From CAWKOH01 sp963851245 (lineage in GTDB: Bacteria; Actinomycetota; Acidimicrobiia; Acidimicrobiales; Palsa-688), in NCBI GenBank assembly GCA_963851245.1, contig CAWKOH010000012.1, forward strand, positions 434,001-498,000: DNA of 64,000 nt, read 5' to 3'. The notes below the pieces were generated by a model, which saw only the letters and a program-made list of their open reading frames with translations, did not search any database and had not been told where the DNA came from. Each line of letters begins with the position of its first letter. The first letter of the stretch is position 1. The translations under genes were made by a program, and so were the position numbers. Positions 1 through 8,419 of the stretch are shown one piece after another.

Positions 1-51
1 GAGACCCGTTCGGGCCACCGCTTCGGCCATCAGATCCTCGGGTGCGGCCAT
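1..51 (-). CDS. N-terminal fragment of a sulfotransferase-like protein (runs off the left edge)
   Basis: Leftward reading frame starting with ATG at 51, behind a strong purine-rich ribosome site (GGAGGAGGGGG at about 52-63). Only 17 residues are in the window, MAAPEDLMAEAVARTGL. A start of the form D/E-x-L-x-x-A-x-x-R-T-G-L is common in actinobacterial sulfotransferase-family proteins, which is the only basis for the name. The gene is divergent from the flavin oxidoreductase at 146. Start and strand are well supported; function is a guess from a very short stretch. Confidence 0.4.
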   Translation of the reverse strand, partial: MAAPEDLMAEAVARTGL

Positions 52-145
52 TCCCCCTCCTCCCTAGATCGTGTCAGTATCCTGCCACGATTAGGGGCGG
101 GCCGTCAACGGGAGCGCTTCAGCAGGCGCCGGTTAGAGTCCCGTC

Positions 146-1117
146 ATGTTCTTCGGGCTACGATTCGATCTCCGCAACCCTGAGATAGCCGGCACCACCA
201 TGGCCGAGCGCTACTCGGCTGCGCTCGACATGGCCCAATGGGCCGACGGCCTCGACTGCATGAGCATTACCGTCTCCGAGCACCACGGTTCCCCGGACGG
301 CTACCTGCCCAGCCCGATCCCGATGGTGGCGGCCATGGCGGCCCGGACTTCGACGAGCCGGTTCATGATCGCGGCCCTCCTGGCCCCTTTCTACGATCCG
401 CTGAGGCTGGCGGAGGACCTCGCCGTCCTCGACAATCTGAGCAACGGGCGCGTCGATCTCATTGTGGCGGCGGGCTACGTCCCTGACGAGTTCGCCATGT
501 TCGACGTGCCCATGAGTGCCCGGGCGTCGCGCGTCACCGAGACGGTCCACACCTTGAGGGCGGCATTCACGGGGGAACCTTTCGACTACCGCGGCCGCAC
601 GGTCCGGATCACTCCCAAGCCCGAGCGTCCAGGAGGTCCAGCCATCCTGCTGGGCGGCAGCAGCGAGAAGGCTGCTCGGAGAGCGGCTCGCATAGCCGAC
701 GGCTTCCTTCCATCGCTCCCCGAGGTCTGGGACTTCTACAGGGACGAGTTGAGGATTCTGGGGCGGCCCGATCCGGGACCGAGCCCCACGGGTGGTACCC
801 AGGTCGTGGCCTTCGCGAAGGATCCGCAACGAGGGTGGGAGGAGATGGCACCGTTCTTCCTCCACGAGACCAATGCCTACGGTGCCTGGCAGGCCCAAAG
901 CGGCCTCGAAAGCCCGTATCACACCGTCCCCGACGTCGATAGCCTGAGGACGACCGGGCAGTATCGGGTGGTCTCGCCCGAGCAGTACATAGAGGAACAG
1001 CGCGTCTCACCGGTCCCATATCTGATGCTCCATCCTCTTTGCGGAGGAATGCCGATCGAGCTGGCCTGGTCGAGCCTCAGGTTGTTCGAGCAAGAGGTGC
1101 TGCCGGCTCTGGCATAG
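146..1117 (+). CDS. LLM class flavin-dependent oxidoreductase
   Basis: 323-residue luciferase-like monooxygenase (PF00296 type). The N-terminus MFFGLRFDLRNP, then SITVSEHHG at about residues 40-48, ALLAPFYDPLRLAEDLAVLD near 77-96 and the SNGRVDLIVAAGY stretch around 98-110 are the usual landmarks of the (beta/alpha)8 fold that binds FMN or F420. PAILLGGSSEKAARRAARIADG is the late phosphate-binding region. Such enzymes oxidise or oxygenate small organic molecules in the cytoplasm; the substrate cannot be read from sequence. It lies about 100 bases before an epoxide-hydrolase-like gene on the same strand, so an oxygenase/epoxide-hydrolase pair is possible (inference). Confidence 0.88.
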   Translation: MFFGLRFDLRNPEIAGTTMAERYSAALDMAQWADGLDCMSITVSEHHGSPDGYLPSPIPMVAAMAARTSTSRFMIAALLAPFYDPLRLAEDLAVLDNLSNGRVDLIVAAGYVPDEFAMFDVPMSARASRVTETVHTLRAAFTGEPFDYRGRTVRITPKPERPGGPAILLGGSSEKAARRAARIADGFLPSLPEVWDFYRDELRILGRPDPGPSPTGGTQVVAFAKDPQRGWEEMAPFFLHETNAYGAWQAQSGLESPYHTVPDVDSLRTTGQYRVVSPEQYIEEQRVSPVPYLMLHPLCGGMPIELAWSSLRLFEQEVLPALA

Positions 1118-1219
1118 GGAGACGAACCATGGAGGCGCAGATCGAGATGGTTGAGCCGGTGCGGGCCGTAACCTCCGGCAGACTGTTGTGCTGATCCCAC
1201 CGACGAAGGAGGAAGAGCC

Positions 1220-1627
1220 TTGTCCGATCCGGCTGAAGTGGTCCGTGAGTTCTGTGAGCTGTTGTCCAAGCGCGACACCGAAGCCGTGAGGGCCCACCTC
1301 AGCGCCGATGCCGTCTACCAGAACGTCGGTATGGCGGCCAGCACCGGTCCCGATGCCATCGTCGCCGACCTCGCCAACCAGTACAGCATGTTCCCCGAGA
1401 CCTACCGGTTCGACATGAAGCACCTGGCTGTCAACGGCGGTGTCGTAATGACCGAACGGATCGACTATCTCGAAGGCCCTGGCATGAAGATGGCGCTGCC
1501 GGTAATGGGAACATTCGTGGTGAAGGACGGACTGATCTCTCGCTGGACCGACTACTTCGACAGCGCCCTCATCGGCAAGATCGTCGGAGGAGAGGATATC
1601 GGGGGCCTGATCCCGGCCGCCTACTGA
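1220..1627 (+). CDS. limonene-1,2-epoxide hydrolase-like protein (SnoaL/NTF2 fold)
   Basis: 135-residue single-domain NTF2-like protein. The start is TTG at 1220, chosen because AAGGAGGAAG lies just upstream. The residues known as the active site of limonene-1,2-epoxide hydrolase all appear to be present: Tyr33 and Asn35 in VYQNVG, Arg80 and Asp82 in TERIDYL, and Asp111 in WTDYFD. In the family, the Asp-Arg-Asp triad activates water that opens an epoxide in one step. Many SnoaL-like proteins lack this set, so a real hydrolase is more likely than a generic fold. Its neighbour at 146-1117 could supply an epoxide, which is inference only. Confidence 0.78.
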   Translation: MSDPAEVVREFCELLSKRDTEAVRAHLSADAVYQNVGMAASTGPDAIVADLANQYSMFPETYRFDMKHLAVNGGVVMTERIDYLEGPGMKMALPVMGTFVVKDGLISRWTDYFDSALIGKIVGGEDIGGLIPAAY

Positions 1628-1666
1628 CCCGGCTTGGACCTGGTTCGTCGCCAGTGACGGAACGCC

Positions 1667-3169
1667 TCAGGGCATGATGGCGATCCGGGCGGCCGGCTCC
1701 GGCGCCGCCTGGCGCCGGTAGAGGGCGCGCTCGAGGGAGTGCATCAGCCGGTTGCGCGTCTCGACCGGGCTGATGAGCTCGTCCTGGCCGAACCGCTCCG
1801 CCGAGTTGTACGACGCCTCGACCTCGAGGCGGCGCAGCAGCGCCGCCTCGTCGACGTCCGAGCCCCGGGACCGGCTCATGGCCGCCGCCCCCATGGCGCC
1901 CATGGTGGCCCCGGGGAAGGTGAAGGTCGCCGACTGGCCGTCGAATCCGATCATCCCCATCACCATCGAGCCGAATCCGTAGGCCTTGCGCAGGGCCACC
2001 GTGAGCTTCGGTACCCGCGCTTGCGTCTGGGCTGCGAACATGCGGGCCCCACTGCGCAGGATGCCCTGCCGTTCCGACTGACTTCCCGGCATGACGCCGG
2101 GGTTGTCGGCGAGGAAGACGATCGGCAGGTGGAAGGAGTCGGCGACGGTTATGAAGTGGGCGCCCTTGTCGGCCCCGTCGGCGTCGATCGAGCCGGCCAG
2201 GACCTGGGGTTGGTTGGCCACCACGGCGACAGGGTGGCCGCCCAGCCGGGCCAGTGAGCAGATCAGCGATCGGCCGAAATCGGGCTGAACCTCGAAGGCG
2301 GAGCGCCTGTCGAATACCACATCGATGACGTCGCGCATGTCATAGACCCGCCGCCCGTTGCGAGGGACGATATCGAGGAGCTCCGGTACTTGGCGGAACC
2401 CGTCGCCCTCCTCGACGTCGAGGGGATACGACCAGGCCGACGATGGGAAGTAGCGGAGGTAAGTGCGCACGAGGTCGAGGGCGGCAGCGTCGTCGGGCGC
2501 GGCGTTGTGGACCAGCCCGCTTGTCAGCGCCACCTTGGGACCGCCGAGATCCTCCTTGCTGATCTGCTCGCCCAGCGACTCGTACACGACAGGTGGGCCG
2601 GCTGTGAACACAGACGCGTGCAGGCTCATGACCGTGAAGTCGGACATCGGGGCCACCAGCGCGCCGTGACCAGCGGAGGCTCCGAGGATCGCAGTCACGA
2701 GCGGCACCCGACCGGAGCATCGGGACTGGGCGATGAGGTCGGTAGGCGTCCGGGTGTGGGCTTTGCCGTCCGCGCGGAACCCCGCCCCCTCCAGCATCAT
2801 CACCAGAGGCACGCGGTCGGTGACCGCGATCTCGGCCACCCGGTAGCGCTTGGAGTTGGCCGCCGAGCTGATAGTGCCGGCCATGACGGTGAAGTCCTCG
2901 GCGGCCACCATCACCGGCCGCCCTTCGATGGTGCCTGAGCCGATGACTACCGCGTCGGCCGGGGCCTCGGCCCCGCCCACCAGCGTCCCGATCTCCAGAA
3001 AGGACCCCGCGTCGAGCAGACAGTCGATGCGGGCCCGGGCGTCGAGCTTCCCGGCGTCGCGATGTTTCCGCAGTCGCTCCTCGCCGCCCATAGCCCGGGA
3101 CGCGGCCCGGCGCTGCTCGAGGTCCGCGAGGACCTCCTGCCAGCCCTCCGACTCGCCGCCTTCGCTCAC
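1667..3169 (-). CDS. acyl-CoA carboxylase carboxyltransferase (beta) subunit
   Basis: 500-residue carboxyltransferase of the propionyl/methylmalonyl-CoA carboxylase beta family (PF01039), the usual length for the family. Visible landmarks are the N-terminal RLRKHRDAGKLDARARID segment, VMAAEDFTVMAGT-like acyl-CoA loop (MVAAEDFTVMAGTIS), GASAGHGALVAPMSDF with the first oxyanion glycines, and NPGVMPGSQSERQGILRSGA near residue 360. It moves a carboxyl group from biotin to an acyl-CoA in the cytoplasm. No biotin-carboxylase partner is in the window. The GTG start at 3169 overlaps the stop of a small repeated open frame by four bases (GTGA); an ATG at 3180 is followed at once by a stop. It follows the crotonase at 3324-4172 on the same strand. 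Confidence 0.88.
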   Translation of the reverse strand: MSEGGESEGWQEVLADLEQRRAASRAMGGEERLRKHRDAGKLDARARIDCLLDAGSFLEIGTLVGGAEAPADAVVIGSGTIEGRPVMVAAEDFTVMAGTISSAANSKRYRVAEIAVTDRVPLVMMLEGAGFRADGKAHTRTPTDLIAQSRCSGRVPLVTAILGASAGHGALVAPMSDFTVMSLHASVFTAGPPVVYESLGEQISKEDLGGPKVALTSGLVHNAAPDDAAALDLVRTYLRYFPSSAWSYPLDVEEGDGFRQVPELLDIVPRNGRRVYDMRDVIDVVFDRRSAFEVQPDFGRSLICSLARLGGHPVAVVANQPQVLAGSIDADGADKGAHFITVADSFHLPIVFLADNPGVMPGSQSERQGILRSGARMFAAQTQARVPKLTVALRKAYGFGSMVMGMIGFDGQSATFTFPGATMGAMGAAAMSRSRGSDVDEAALLRRLEVEASYNSAERFGQDELISPVETRNRLMHSLERALYRRQAAPEPAARIAIMP

Positions 3170-3312
3170 TGGCGCACCATCCTTGGGGTGCTGCGCCAGC
3201 CTGTCACACGGGCTCGCTCCACGAGGTCGCTCACTGGCGCACCATCCTTGGGGTGCTGAGCCAGCCTGTCACACGGGCTCGCTCCACGAGGTCGCTCACT
3301 GGCACACCATCC
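3162..3312. repeat. 65-bp tandem direct repeat, two full copies and a partial third
   Basis: Copies lie at 3162-3226 and 3227-3291 and differ at one position. A third partial copy covers about 3292-3312 with one mismatch. On the minus strand each full unit carries a GTG-started 22-codon frame ending MVRQ. The first frame (3299 to 3231) and the second (3234 to 3166) overlap by the four bases GTGA, and the second overlaps the carboxylase start at 3169 in the same way. The 65-base period is therefore exactly a 69-base frame minus a 4-base overlap. The repeats fill the gap between the crotonase stop and the carboxylase start. Confidence 0.9.
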
Positions 3313-3323
3313 GGAGCCGCATC

Positions 3324-4172
3324 CTAACGGCCCGAGAACTTCGGGGTTCGGCGCTCGGCGAAAGCCAGAAGCGCCTCCCGCATGTCCTCGGTCTGAGCGT
3401 TCAAGCTCTGGGCCAAGGCCTCGGCCTCCAGCGCCTGGGCGAGCGAGGCGTGGGCTGCGTTGTTGAGCTCGCGTTTGGTCATCGACAGGGCGAGTGGGGG
3501 GCCCGCGGCGATGGCGGCCGCGATCTCGCCGGCGGCGGCGTCGAGCTCTTCGGCCGGCACAACGGCATTCACCAAACCGAGCGCCAGGGCGTCGGCCGCC
3601 CCGATGAACTTGCCCGTGAACGCCATCTCCTTGGCCTTGTGCACCCCGATGCGCTGGCGCAGAAACCAAGATGTGCCGAAGTCCAGGCTGAGGCCTCGCT
3701 TGGCGAAGATGGCCGAGAAGCGGGCCCGGTCTGAGCACCAGATCAGGTCGGCGGCCAGCGCCAGGCCGAGCCCGGCACCCACGCACACACCGTCGACCTT
3801 GGCTAGCACCGGCACTGGACAATCGTGCACGGCGAGCACGACGTCGGCCAGCACCCGCATCCCGTCCAGCACACTGCTGGATGGGCCGGCCCCATCGCCG
3901 CCGGCGGCCCGATCGGCGCCGCCCGTGAGATCGGCGCCGGCGCAGAACTCCCCGCTGGCACCGGTCAGGACGATGACCCGTGTCCCCGAGTAGGCGAGGT
4001 CGCGGAAGGCGGCTCCGATAGCGACCCACATGTCGCCCGTGCAGGCGTTTTTCGCTTCGGGCCGGTCGATGACGACCGTCGCGACGTGCCCGTCCCTCGT
4101 GACGCCGATATTCGGGTGATAGGTCCGTGCGGGGGGAGCCACGGCAGAAGTGTGTACAGGTTCCCGGGTCAC
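3324..4172 (-). CDS. enoyl-CoA hydratase/isomerase (crotonase) family protein
   Basis: 282-residue crotonase-fold enzyme. VVIDRPEAKNA near residue 35, the oxyanion-hole motif GEFCAGADL near 73-81 and the second oxyanion segment VDGVCVGAGLGLALAADL near 125-142 are clear. The usual second catalytic Glu region reads FAKRGLSLDFGTSWFLRQRIG, with Asp in place of Glu, as in PaaG-like isomerases; so isomerisation or retro-aldol chemistry is as likely as hydration. The substrate would be an acyl-CoA in the cytoplasm. It is followed on the same strand, after the 65-bp repeats, by the acyl-CoA carboxylase subunit, suggesting one transcript. Divergent from the hydrolase at 4364. Confidence 0.87.
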   Translation of the reverse strand: MTREPVHTSAVAPPARTYHPNIGVTRDGHVATVVIDRPEAKNACTGDMWVAIGAAFRDLAYSGTRVIVLTGASGEFCAGADLTGGADRAAGGDGAGPSSSVLDGMRVLADVVLAVHDCPVPVLAKVDGVCVGAGLGLALAADLIWCSDRARFSAIFAKRGLSLDFGTSWFLRQRIGVHKAKEMAFTGKFIGAADALALGLVNAVVPAEELDAAAGEIAAAIAAGPPLALSMTKRELNNAAHASLAQALEAEALAQSLNAQTEDMREALLAFAERRTPKFSGR

Positions 4173-4363
4173 CCGTCAAGCAGCCGGGTCCCGGCCGGGC
4201 GCCGCCCGTGCGAGATTGTCGATTCCTTGTATAGAAGTCGACGCGGAGCGACGAGAAAGGCGCACGCGATCGGAAAACGTGCACGCACACTTCGGGCAGC
4301 AGAAAAGCAAGGGCTATCGTCGCGATGTCGTAAGCCTGAGAGGCTGAGGTGGGAGGGATACCT

Positions 4364-5194
4364 GTGAGCGAGTGGAAGATCGGCAATGTCAAGATCACCA
4401 AGGTCCTCGAGCGGGAAACCGAGCTGCCGCTCGACGCTCTACTGCTCGAGATCCCCGACGGCCTGGTGGGCAAACATCCGTGGCTGCACCCGGGCTACCT
4501 CGTCGACGACGTGACCGGTCGCCTGGCCATCCAGGGCTTTGTCGTCGACACGGGAGAGCTGCGCATCCTGGTCGACACGTGCGTGGGGGAGCACCAGATC
4601 CCCATCCCGATGGGGCCTTCGGAGTTTCTCGACCGCCTGGCCGATGCCGGATACGGCCCTGAAGGCATCGACATCGTCGTCTGCACCCATCTGCATTTCG
4701 ACCACGTCGGCTGGAACACCCGACTGGTCGACGGCCAGTGGACCGTCACCTTTCCCAATGCCCGTTACCTCTTCGGCCGCGTCGAATGGGATCACTGGTC
4801 GGTCGAGACCGGAGCCCACCTCAATGTGGACGAGACGGTGCGCCCGGTCCTCGAGGCGGGCCAGGCCGACCTGGTGGAGGTGACCCACCAGGTGTGCGAT
4901 GAGGTGCGGTTCGTCCCTACCCCGGGCCACACGCCCGGGCACGTCAGCGTGGTGGTCGAGAGTCAGGGCGAGCGCGCGGTCATTACCGGGGACATGGCCC
5001 ACCATCCGCTGCAGCTGGCCGAGCCAGGGATCGGGACCAACGCAGACAGCGATCCTGCGGCCGCCGCCGCCACCCGCCGCGTGTCCCTGGCCGAGTGGGC
5101 CGGGGACCGGGCCCTCGTGATCGGGACCCATTTCGTGGCGCCGACGGCCGGGCGGCTCGAGAGTGACGGCGCAGGGTGGCGTCTGGTCGGCTGA
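4364..5194 (+). CDS. MBL-fold metallo-hydrolase
   Basis: 276 residues from GTG at 4364, preferred over GTG at 4349 because GGGAGGG at about 4351-4356 is a good ribosome site for it. The metal-binding HxHxDH motif is THLHFDHVGW (His109, His111, Asp113, His114); further ligands are in TPGHTPGHVSV and ITGDMAHHPLQ, and the final His in GTHFVAP. This is the lactonase-like branch of the metallo-beta-lactamase fold, binding two metal ions and acting as a hydrolase in the cytoplasm; the substrate is unknown. No signal peptide is visible. It stands alone, with a hairpin 27 bases after its stop. Confidence 0.85.
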   Translation: MSEWKIGNVKITKVLERETELPLDALLLEIPDGLVGKHPWLHPGYLVDDVTGRLAIQGFVVDTGELRILVDTCVGEHQIPIPMGPSEFLDRLADAGYGPEGIDIVVCTHLHFDHVGWNTRLVDGQWTVTFPNARYLFGRVEWDHWSVETGAHLNVDETVRPVLEAGQADLVEVTHQVCDEVRFVPTPGHTPGHVSVVVESQGERAVITGDMAHHPLQLAEPGIGTNADSDPAAAAATRRVSLAEWAGDRALVIGTHFVAPTAGRLESDGAGWRLVG

Positions 5195-5220
5195 GCGCCG
5201 AAGGGCCGTCGGTTCCCCCG

Positions 5221-5241
5221 CCAACCCGGTGATCGGGTTGG
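5221..5241. terminator. hairpin after the MBL hydrolase gene
   Basis: CCAACCCG (5221-5228), loop of five bases, CGGGTTGG (5234-5241): a perfect 8-bp stem starting 27 bases after the hydrolase stop. There is no long T run, only TTT shortly afterwards, which is common for terminators in high-GC genomes. Confidence 0.5.
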
Positions 5242-5299
5242 GCAGATCCCTTTCGGGGTCTCCAACGCCAACGCAGTCAGGCAGCCCGACGGGTCTTAT

Positions 5300-5311
5300 A
5301 CATCTAGACGT
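5300..5311. promoter_or_regulatory. operator-like palindrome upstream of the amidohydrolase cluster
   Basis: ACATCTAGACGT, a 12-base palindrome with one mismatch, about 100 bases before the start of the 5412 gene. The perfect version, ACATCTAGATGT, lies upstream of the crotonase gene at 12795-13574. The shared motif suggests one regulator for both; which one is unknown. Confidence 0.4.
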
Positions 5312-5411
5312 TTAAGAGGCGAGCCGGAGCCGGGTGAGGTAGGATCAGCGAGTCCGCCCAAGAGCCAGCAAAGATCCGTTCCCGACCATCATCACTGTGT
5401 GAGGAGCAACT

Positions 5412-6590
5412 GTGCCGGACAGCCTGCGACCGATAGACGCCGACAATCACTACTACGAGTCGCTGGACGCCTTCACCCGGCATCTCGATCCGAAGTTCCG
5501 CCGGCGCGGCGTGCAGGTCGTCAAGAACGGGACGCACACGGAACTGCTGATCGGCGATCGGATCAACGCGTTCATTCCGAATCCGACGTTCGATCCGGTG
5601 ATCGTGCCTGGCTGCATGGACCTGATGTTCAGGGGCCAGGTGCCCGAAGGTGTCGATCCGCGGAAGATGAGCCGGGTGGAGCCCATCTCGACCTGCTACC
5701 AGGATCGGGACGCCCGGATCGACAAAATGGATGAGCAGGGCCTCGACGCCGTCCTACTGTTCCCGACTCTGGGGTGTGGGGTCGAGCAGGCTCTGGTGGA
5801 CGATGTCCCCGCGACGATGGCGAGTCTGAGAGCCTTCAACCGGTGGCTCGAAGAGGACTGGGGGTTCTCGTACAAGGACCGGATCATCGCCGCCCCCATG
5901 ATCTCGCTCGCCGACCCCGACGAGGCGGCGGCGGAGATTGACGAGGTGCTCGCCCGCGGAGCCCGCATTGTCCATGTGCGCCCCGCTCCGGTGCCGACCG
6001 GCGCGAAGAAGGGGCGTTCGCTCGGAGATCGGGTGCACGATCCGGTGTGGGCCCGGCTGGCCGAAGCCTCGGTGCCGGTCGCCTTCCATCTCGGAGACAG
6101 CGGTTACAACAGTTTGAGCGCGGCCTGGGGTGGGGCGGAGAGATTCGAACCGTTCCGGGGCGAGCCGGACGTGCTGGGCAAGGTGATCATCAACGACCGG
6201 GCCATCTTCGACACGATGGCCAGCCTGATCGTGCACGGAGTCTTCGCTCGCCACCCGCGCCTCCGGGTGGCGAGCATCGAGAACGGCTCCGACTGGGTTC
6301 ACGGTCTGATCAAGGTTCTGCGCAAGCAGGCGAACCAGACTCCCTGGGTGTTTGCCGACGACCCGCTCGACACCATCAGGGCCAACCTCTGGATGACCCC
6401 TTACTACGAAGAGGACATCCGTAAGCTGGCCGACACGATCGGAGTAGGCCACGTCCTGTTCGGCTCGGACTGGCCCCATGGCGAGGGTCTCGCCGAGCCG
6501 GCCAGCTTCGTCGACGAGCTCAGCGCCTTCGACCCGGACGAGGTGTGGAAGATCATGCGGGAGAACTGCGCCGAGCTCCTCGCGCCGTGA
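5412..6590 (+). CDS. amidohydrolase family protein (PF04909, ACMSD-like)
   Basis: 392-residue TIM-barrel metal-dependent hydrolase. The GTG start at 5412 follows GAGGAG. The first metal motif is IDADNHYYES near residues 7-16, the mid-barrel His is in VAFHLGDSGYN, and the C-terminal catalytic Asp is in LFGSDWPHGEG. Relatives hydrolyse C-N bonds or decarboxylate aromatic acids such as gamma-resorcylate; the sequence does not tell which. The last base of the start codon of the acyl-CoA synthetase overlaps its stop (GTGA), so the two are translationally coupled. First gene of the rightward catabolic cluster, with a palindromic site in its leader. Confidence 0.87.
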   Translation: MPDSLRPIDADNHYYESLDAFTRHLDPKFRRRGVQVVKNGTHTELLIGDRINAFIPNPTFDPVIVPGCMDLMFRGQVPEGVDPRKMSRVEPISTCYQDRDARIDKMDEQGLDAVLLFPTLGCGVEQALVDDVPATMASLRAFNRWLEEDWGFSYKDRIIAAPMISLADPDEAAAEIDEVLARGARIVHVRPAPVPTGAKKGRSLGDRVHDPVWARLAEASVPVAFHLGDSGYNSLSAAWGGAERFEPFRGEPDVLGKVIINDRAIFDTMASLIVHGVFARHPRLRVASIENGSDWVHGLIKVLRKQANQTPWVFADDPLDTIRANLWMTPYYEEDIRKLADTIGVGHVLFGSDWPHGEGLAEPASFVDELSAFDPDEVWKIMRENCAELLAP

Positions 6591-8320
6591 ACACCGGGGT
6601 GGATGATCCCGGCGTAGCAGCCGTCTACGCCGGCGATCCAACACTGCGCCCTTTGATCGGGCCGGGCGGTCCGTTCGAGGTGGAGCACGTCGTGGTCGAC
6701 GGCGTTCCCCTCCGCTCGTTCGTCCAGGGACCGAAGACCATCGTCGACGCCTTCCGTATGAGCCAGAGCCATGATGACCGGGTACACCTCGTGTTCGAAG
6801 GTGAGCGGCTCACCTTTCGGGAGGTGCGACTTAGAGCGCTCAGCCTGGCCCGGGAGCTGCGCACCGCCTTCGGGGTGGCTCGGGGTGATCGCGTCGCCCT
6901 GGCCATGAGGAACTTTCCGGAGTTCATCGTCGGCTTCTGGGGCGCCGCCCTGCTGGGAGCCATAGTTGTCCCGCTGAACGCCTGGTGGACCGGTGGGGAG
7001 CTCGTCTACGCCCTCGACGACGCGTCGGCGCGGGTGGCCATCATGGATGAAGAGAGGCTTCAGAGAGTGACCGCCTCAGCGGGGGCACCCGGAGCGGGCC
7101 GGACGCTGATCGCGGTGAGGACACCCCAAGCGGAGAAGTACCAGAGCGTGTCGTTCGGGGACCTGATCGAGGGTGAGCCGTTGAGCGACGAACACTTCGC
7201 CGCCCTCGAACCGGACGATCCGGTGACGATCCTCTACACATCGGGGACGACCGGCTATCCGAAGGGAGCGCTGGGAACCAATCGGGGAACCATCGCCAAC
7301 TTGATGAACATGGCCTTCGCGGCCGCCCGCGAATCGCTCCTGTCCGAACGGCAGCCAAACACCTCGGCGCAGGGAGGAAGCCTGGCCGGCGGTCCGCTGT
7401 TTCACATTGGCGGCATCGCCTCGATAGTCGGTAGTGCCATGTCCGGGTCGAAGATCGTGCTCATGAGAAAGTGGTCCGCGGACCAGGCTCTGAGGCTGGC
7501 TCGAACTGAGCGGCTGACCGGTATGGGCGGGGTCCCGGCCATGGCCCGACAGATCCTCGAACATCCGGACGTGAAGGGCGATGGCCTCGAGATCCGGACC
7601 TTCCCGATGGGAGGGGCGTATGTCGCTCCGGATCTGCCGAGGAAGGTTCTCGAGATCTTCGGGGAATCGGTACAGATTCTCAACGGATATGGAGCCACCG
7701 AGACGACCTCGGCCGTAGTCACCAACCTCGGTGCCGAGTACGCCGACCATCCTGACAGCGTCGGACGACCGAACCTCACGGCCGACATCCGGGTCGAAGA
7801 CCCCGACGGCCGACCGCTTCGGACCGGACAGACAGGTGAGTTGTGCTTTCGCTCCCCTCAGGTCGTCAAGGGCTACTGGAACCGGGCGGCCGACACGAAA
7901 ACGGCGTTCGTGGACGGTTGGTTCCATACCGGGGACCTCGGTTACCTGAGCGAGGAGGGCTACGTGTACGTGGTGGACCGCCTCAAGGACGTGGTCATAA
8001 GGGGGGGTGAAAATGTCTACAGCGCCGAGGTGGAAGCTGTCTTGTTCGAGCATCCGGCGGTCGCAGACGTTGCCGTGGTGGGCATACCCGAGGAGAGGAT
8101 GGGGGAGCGCGTCTGCGCGGTCGTGGTGTCCAGAGACGGGCTCGAAGTCGAACTGGAGGGTCTGAGAAGCTTTACCTCACATCACCTCGCCGCGTTCAAG
8201 TGTCCCGAGGCGCTGTATTTGATCGAGGAGCTGCCTCAGACCCCGACAGGCAAGATCGCCAAGACGGAGCTCCGATCCGTACTGTCGGCGCCCGGTGCGA
8301 AGATCGAGCGGAGCTGGTGA
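6587..8320 (+). CDS. class I adenylate-forming acyl-CoA synthetase
   Basis: 577 residues from GTG at 6587, which overlaps the previous stop by four bases; an upstream in-frame ATG lies inside the preceding gene and is less likely. The AMP-binding domain shows ILYTSGTTGYPKG near residue 213-225, NGYGATETTS near 365-374, GWFHTGDLGYL near 444-454 and DVVIRGGENVYSAEVE near 465-480. The C-terminal lysine motif PTGKIAKTEL is present. It activates a carboxylic acid with ATP and joins it to CoA in the cytoplasm, feeding the SDR, thiolase and alcohol dehydrogenase that follow. Medium-chain or aromatic acids are the usual substrates of this FadD/VibE-like branch; the real one is unknown. Confidence 0.92.
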   Translation: MNTGVDDPGVAAVYAGDPTLRPLIGPGGPFEVEHVVVDGVPLRSFVQGPKTIVDAFRMSQSHDDRVHLVFEGERLTFREVRLRALSLARELRTAFGVARGDRVALAMRNFPEFIVGFWGAALLGAIVVPLNAWWTGGELVYALDDASARVAIMDEERLQRVTASAGAPGAGRTLIAVRTPQAEKYQSVSFGDLIEGEPLSDEHFAALEPDDPVTILYTSGTTGYPKGALGTNRGTIANLMNMAFAAARESLLSERQPNTSAQGGSLAGGPLFHIGGIASIVGSAMSGSKIVLMRKWSADQALRLARTERLTGMGGVPAMARQILEHPDVKGDGLEIRTFPMGGAYVAPDLPRKVLEIFGESVQILNGYGATETTSAVVTNLGAEYADHPDSVGRPNLTADIRVEDPDGRPLRTGQTGELCFRSPQVVKGYWNRAADTKTAFVDGWFHTGDLGYLSEEGYVYVVDRLKDVVIRGGENVYSAEVEAVLFEHPAVADVAVVGIPEERMGERVCAVVVSRDGLEVELEGLRSFTSHHLAAFKCPEALYLIEELPQTPTGKIAKTELRSVLSAPGAKIERSW

Positions 8321-8419
8321 GCTGGGCAGGGGACTATCAGAGGTCCCCAACTGGAACGGCGGAACCGGTTGAGGAAACATTAAGGTCGTCGCTCCGAGAC
8401 ACCATCACAGGGAGGCAGC

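Noticed and set aside
158..922. Long leftward open frame (254 codons) opposite the first flavin oxidoreductase
   Set aside because: Antisense to a well-supported gene, Arg/Gly/His-rich, no domain signal; typical of high-GC third-position bias.
3162..3312. Repeats considered as a CRISPR array
   Set aside because: Units abut with no spacers and are only two and a bit copies; no cas genes in the window.
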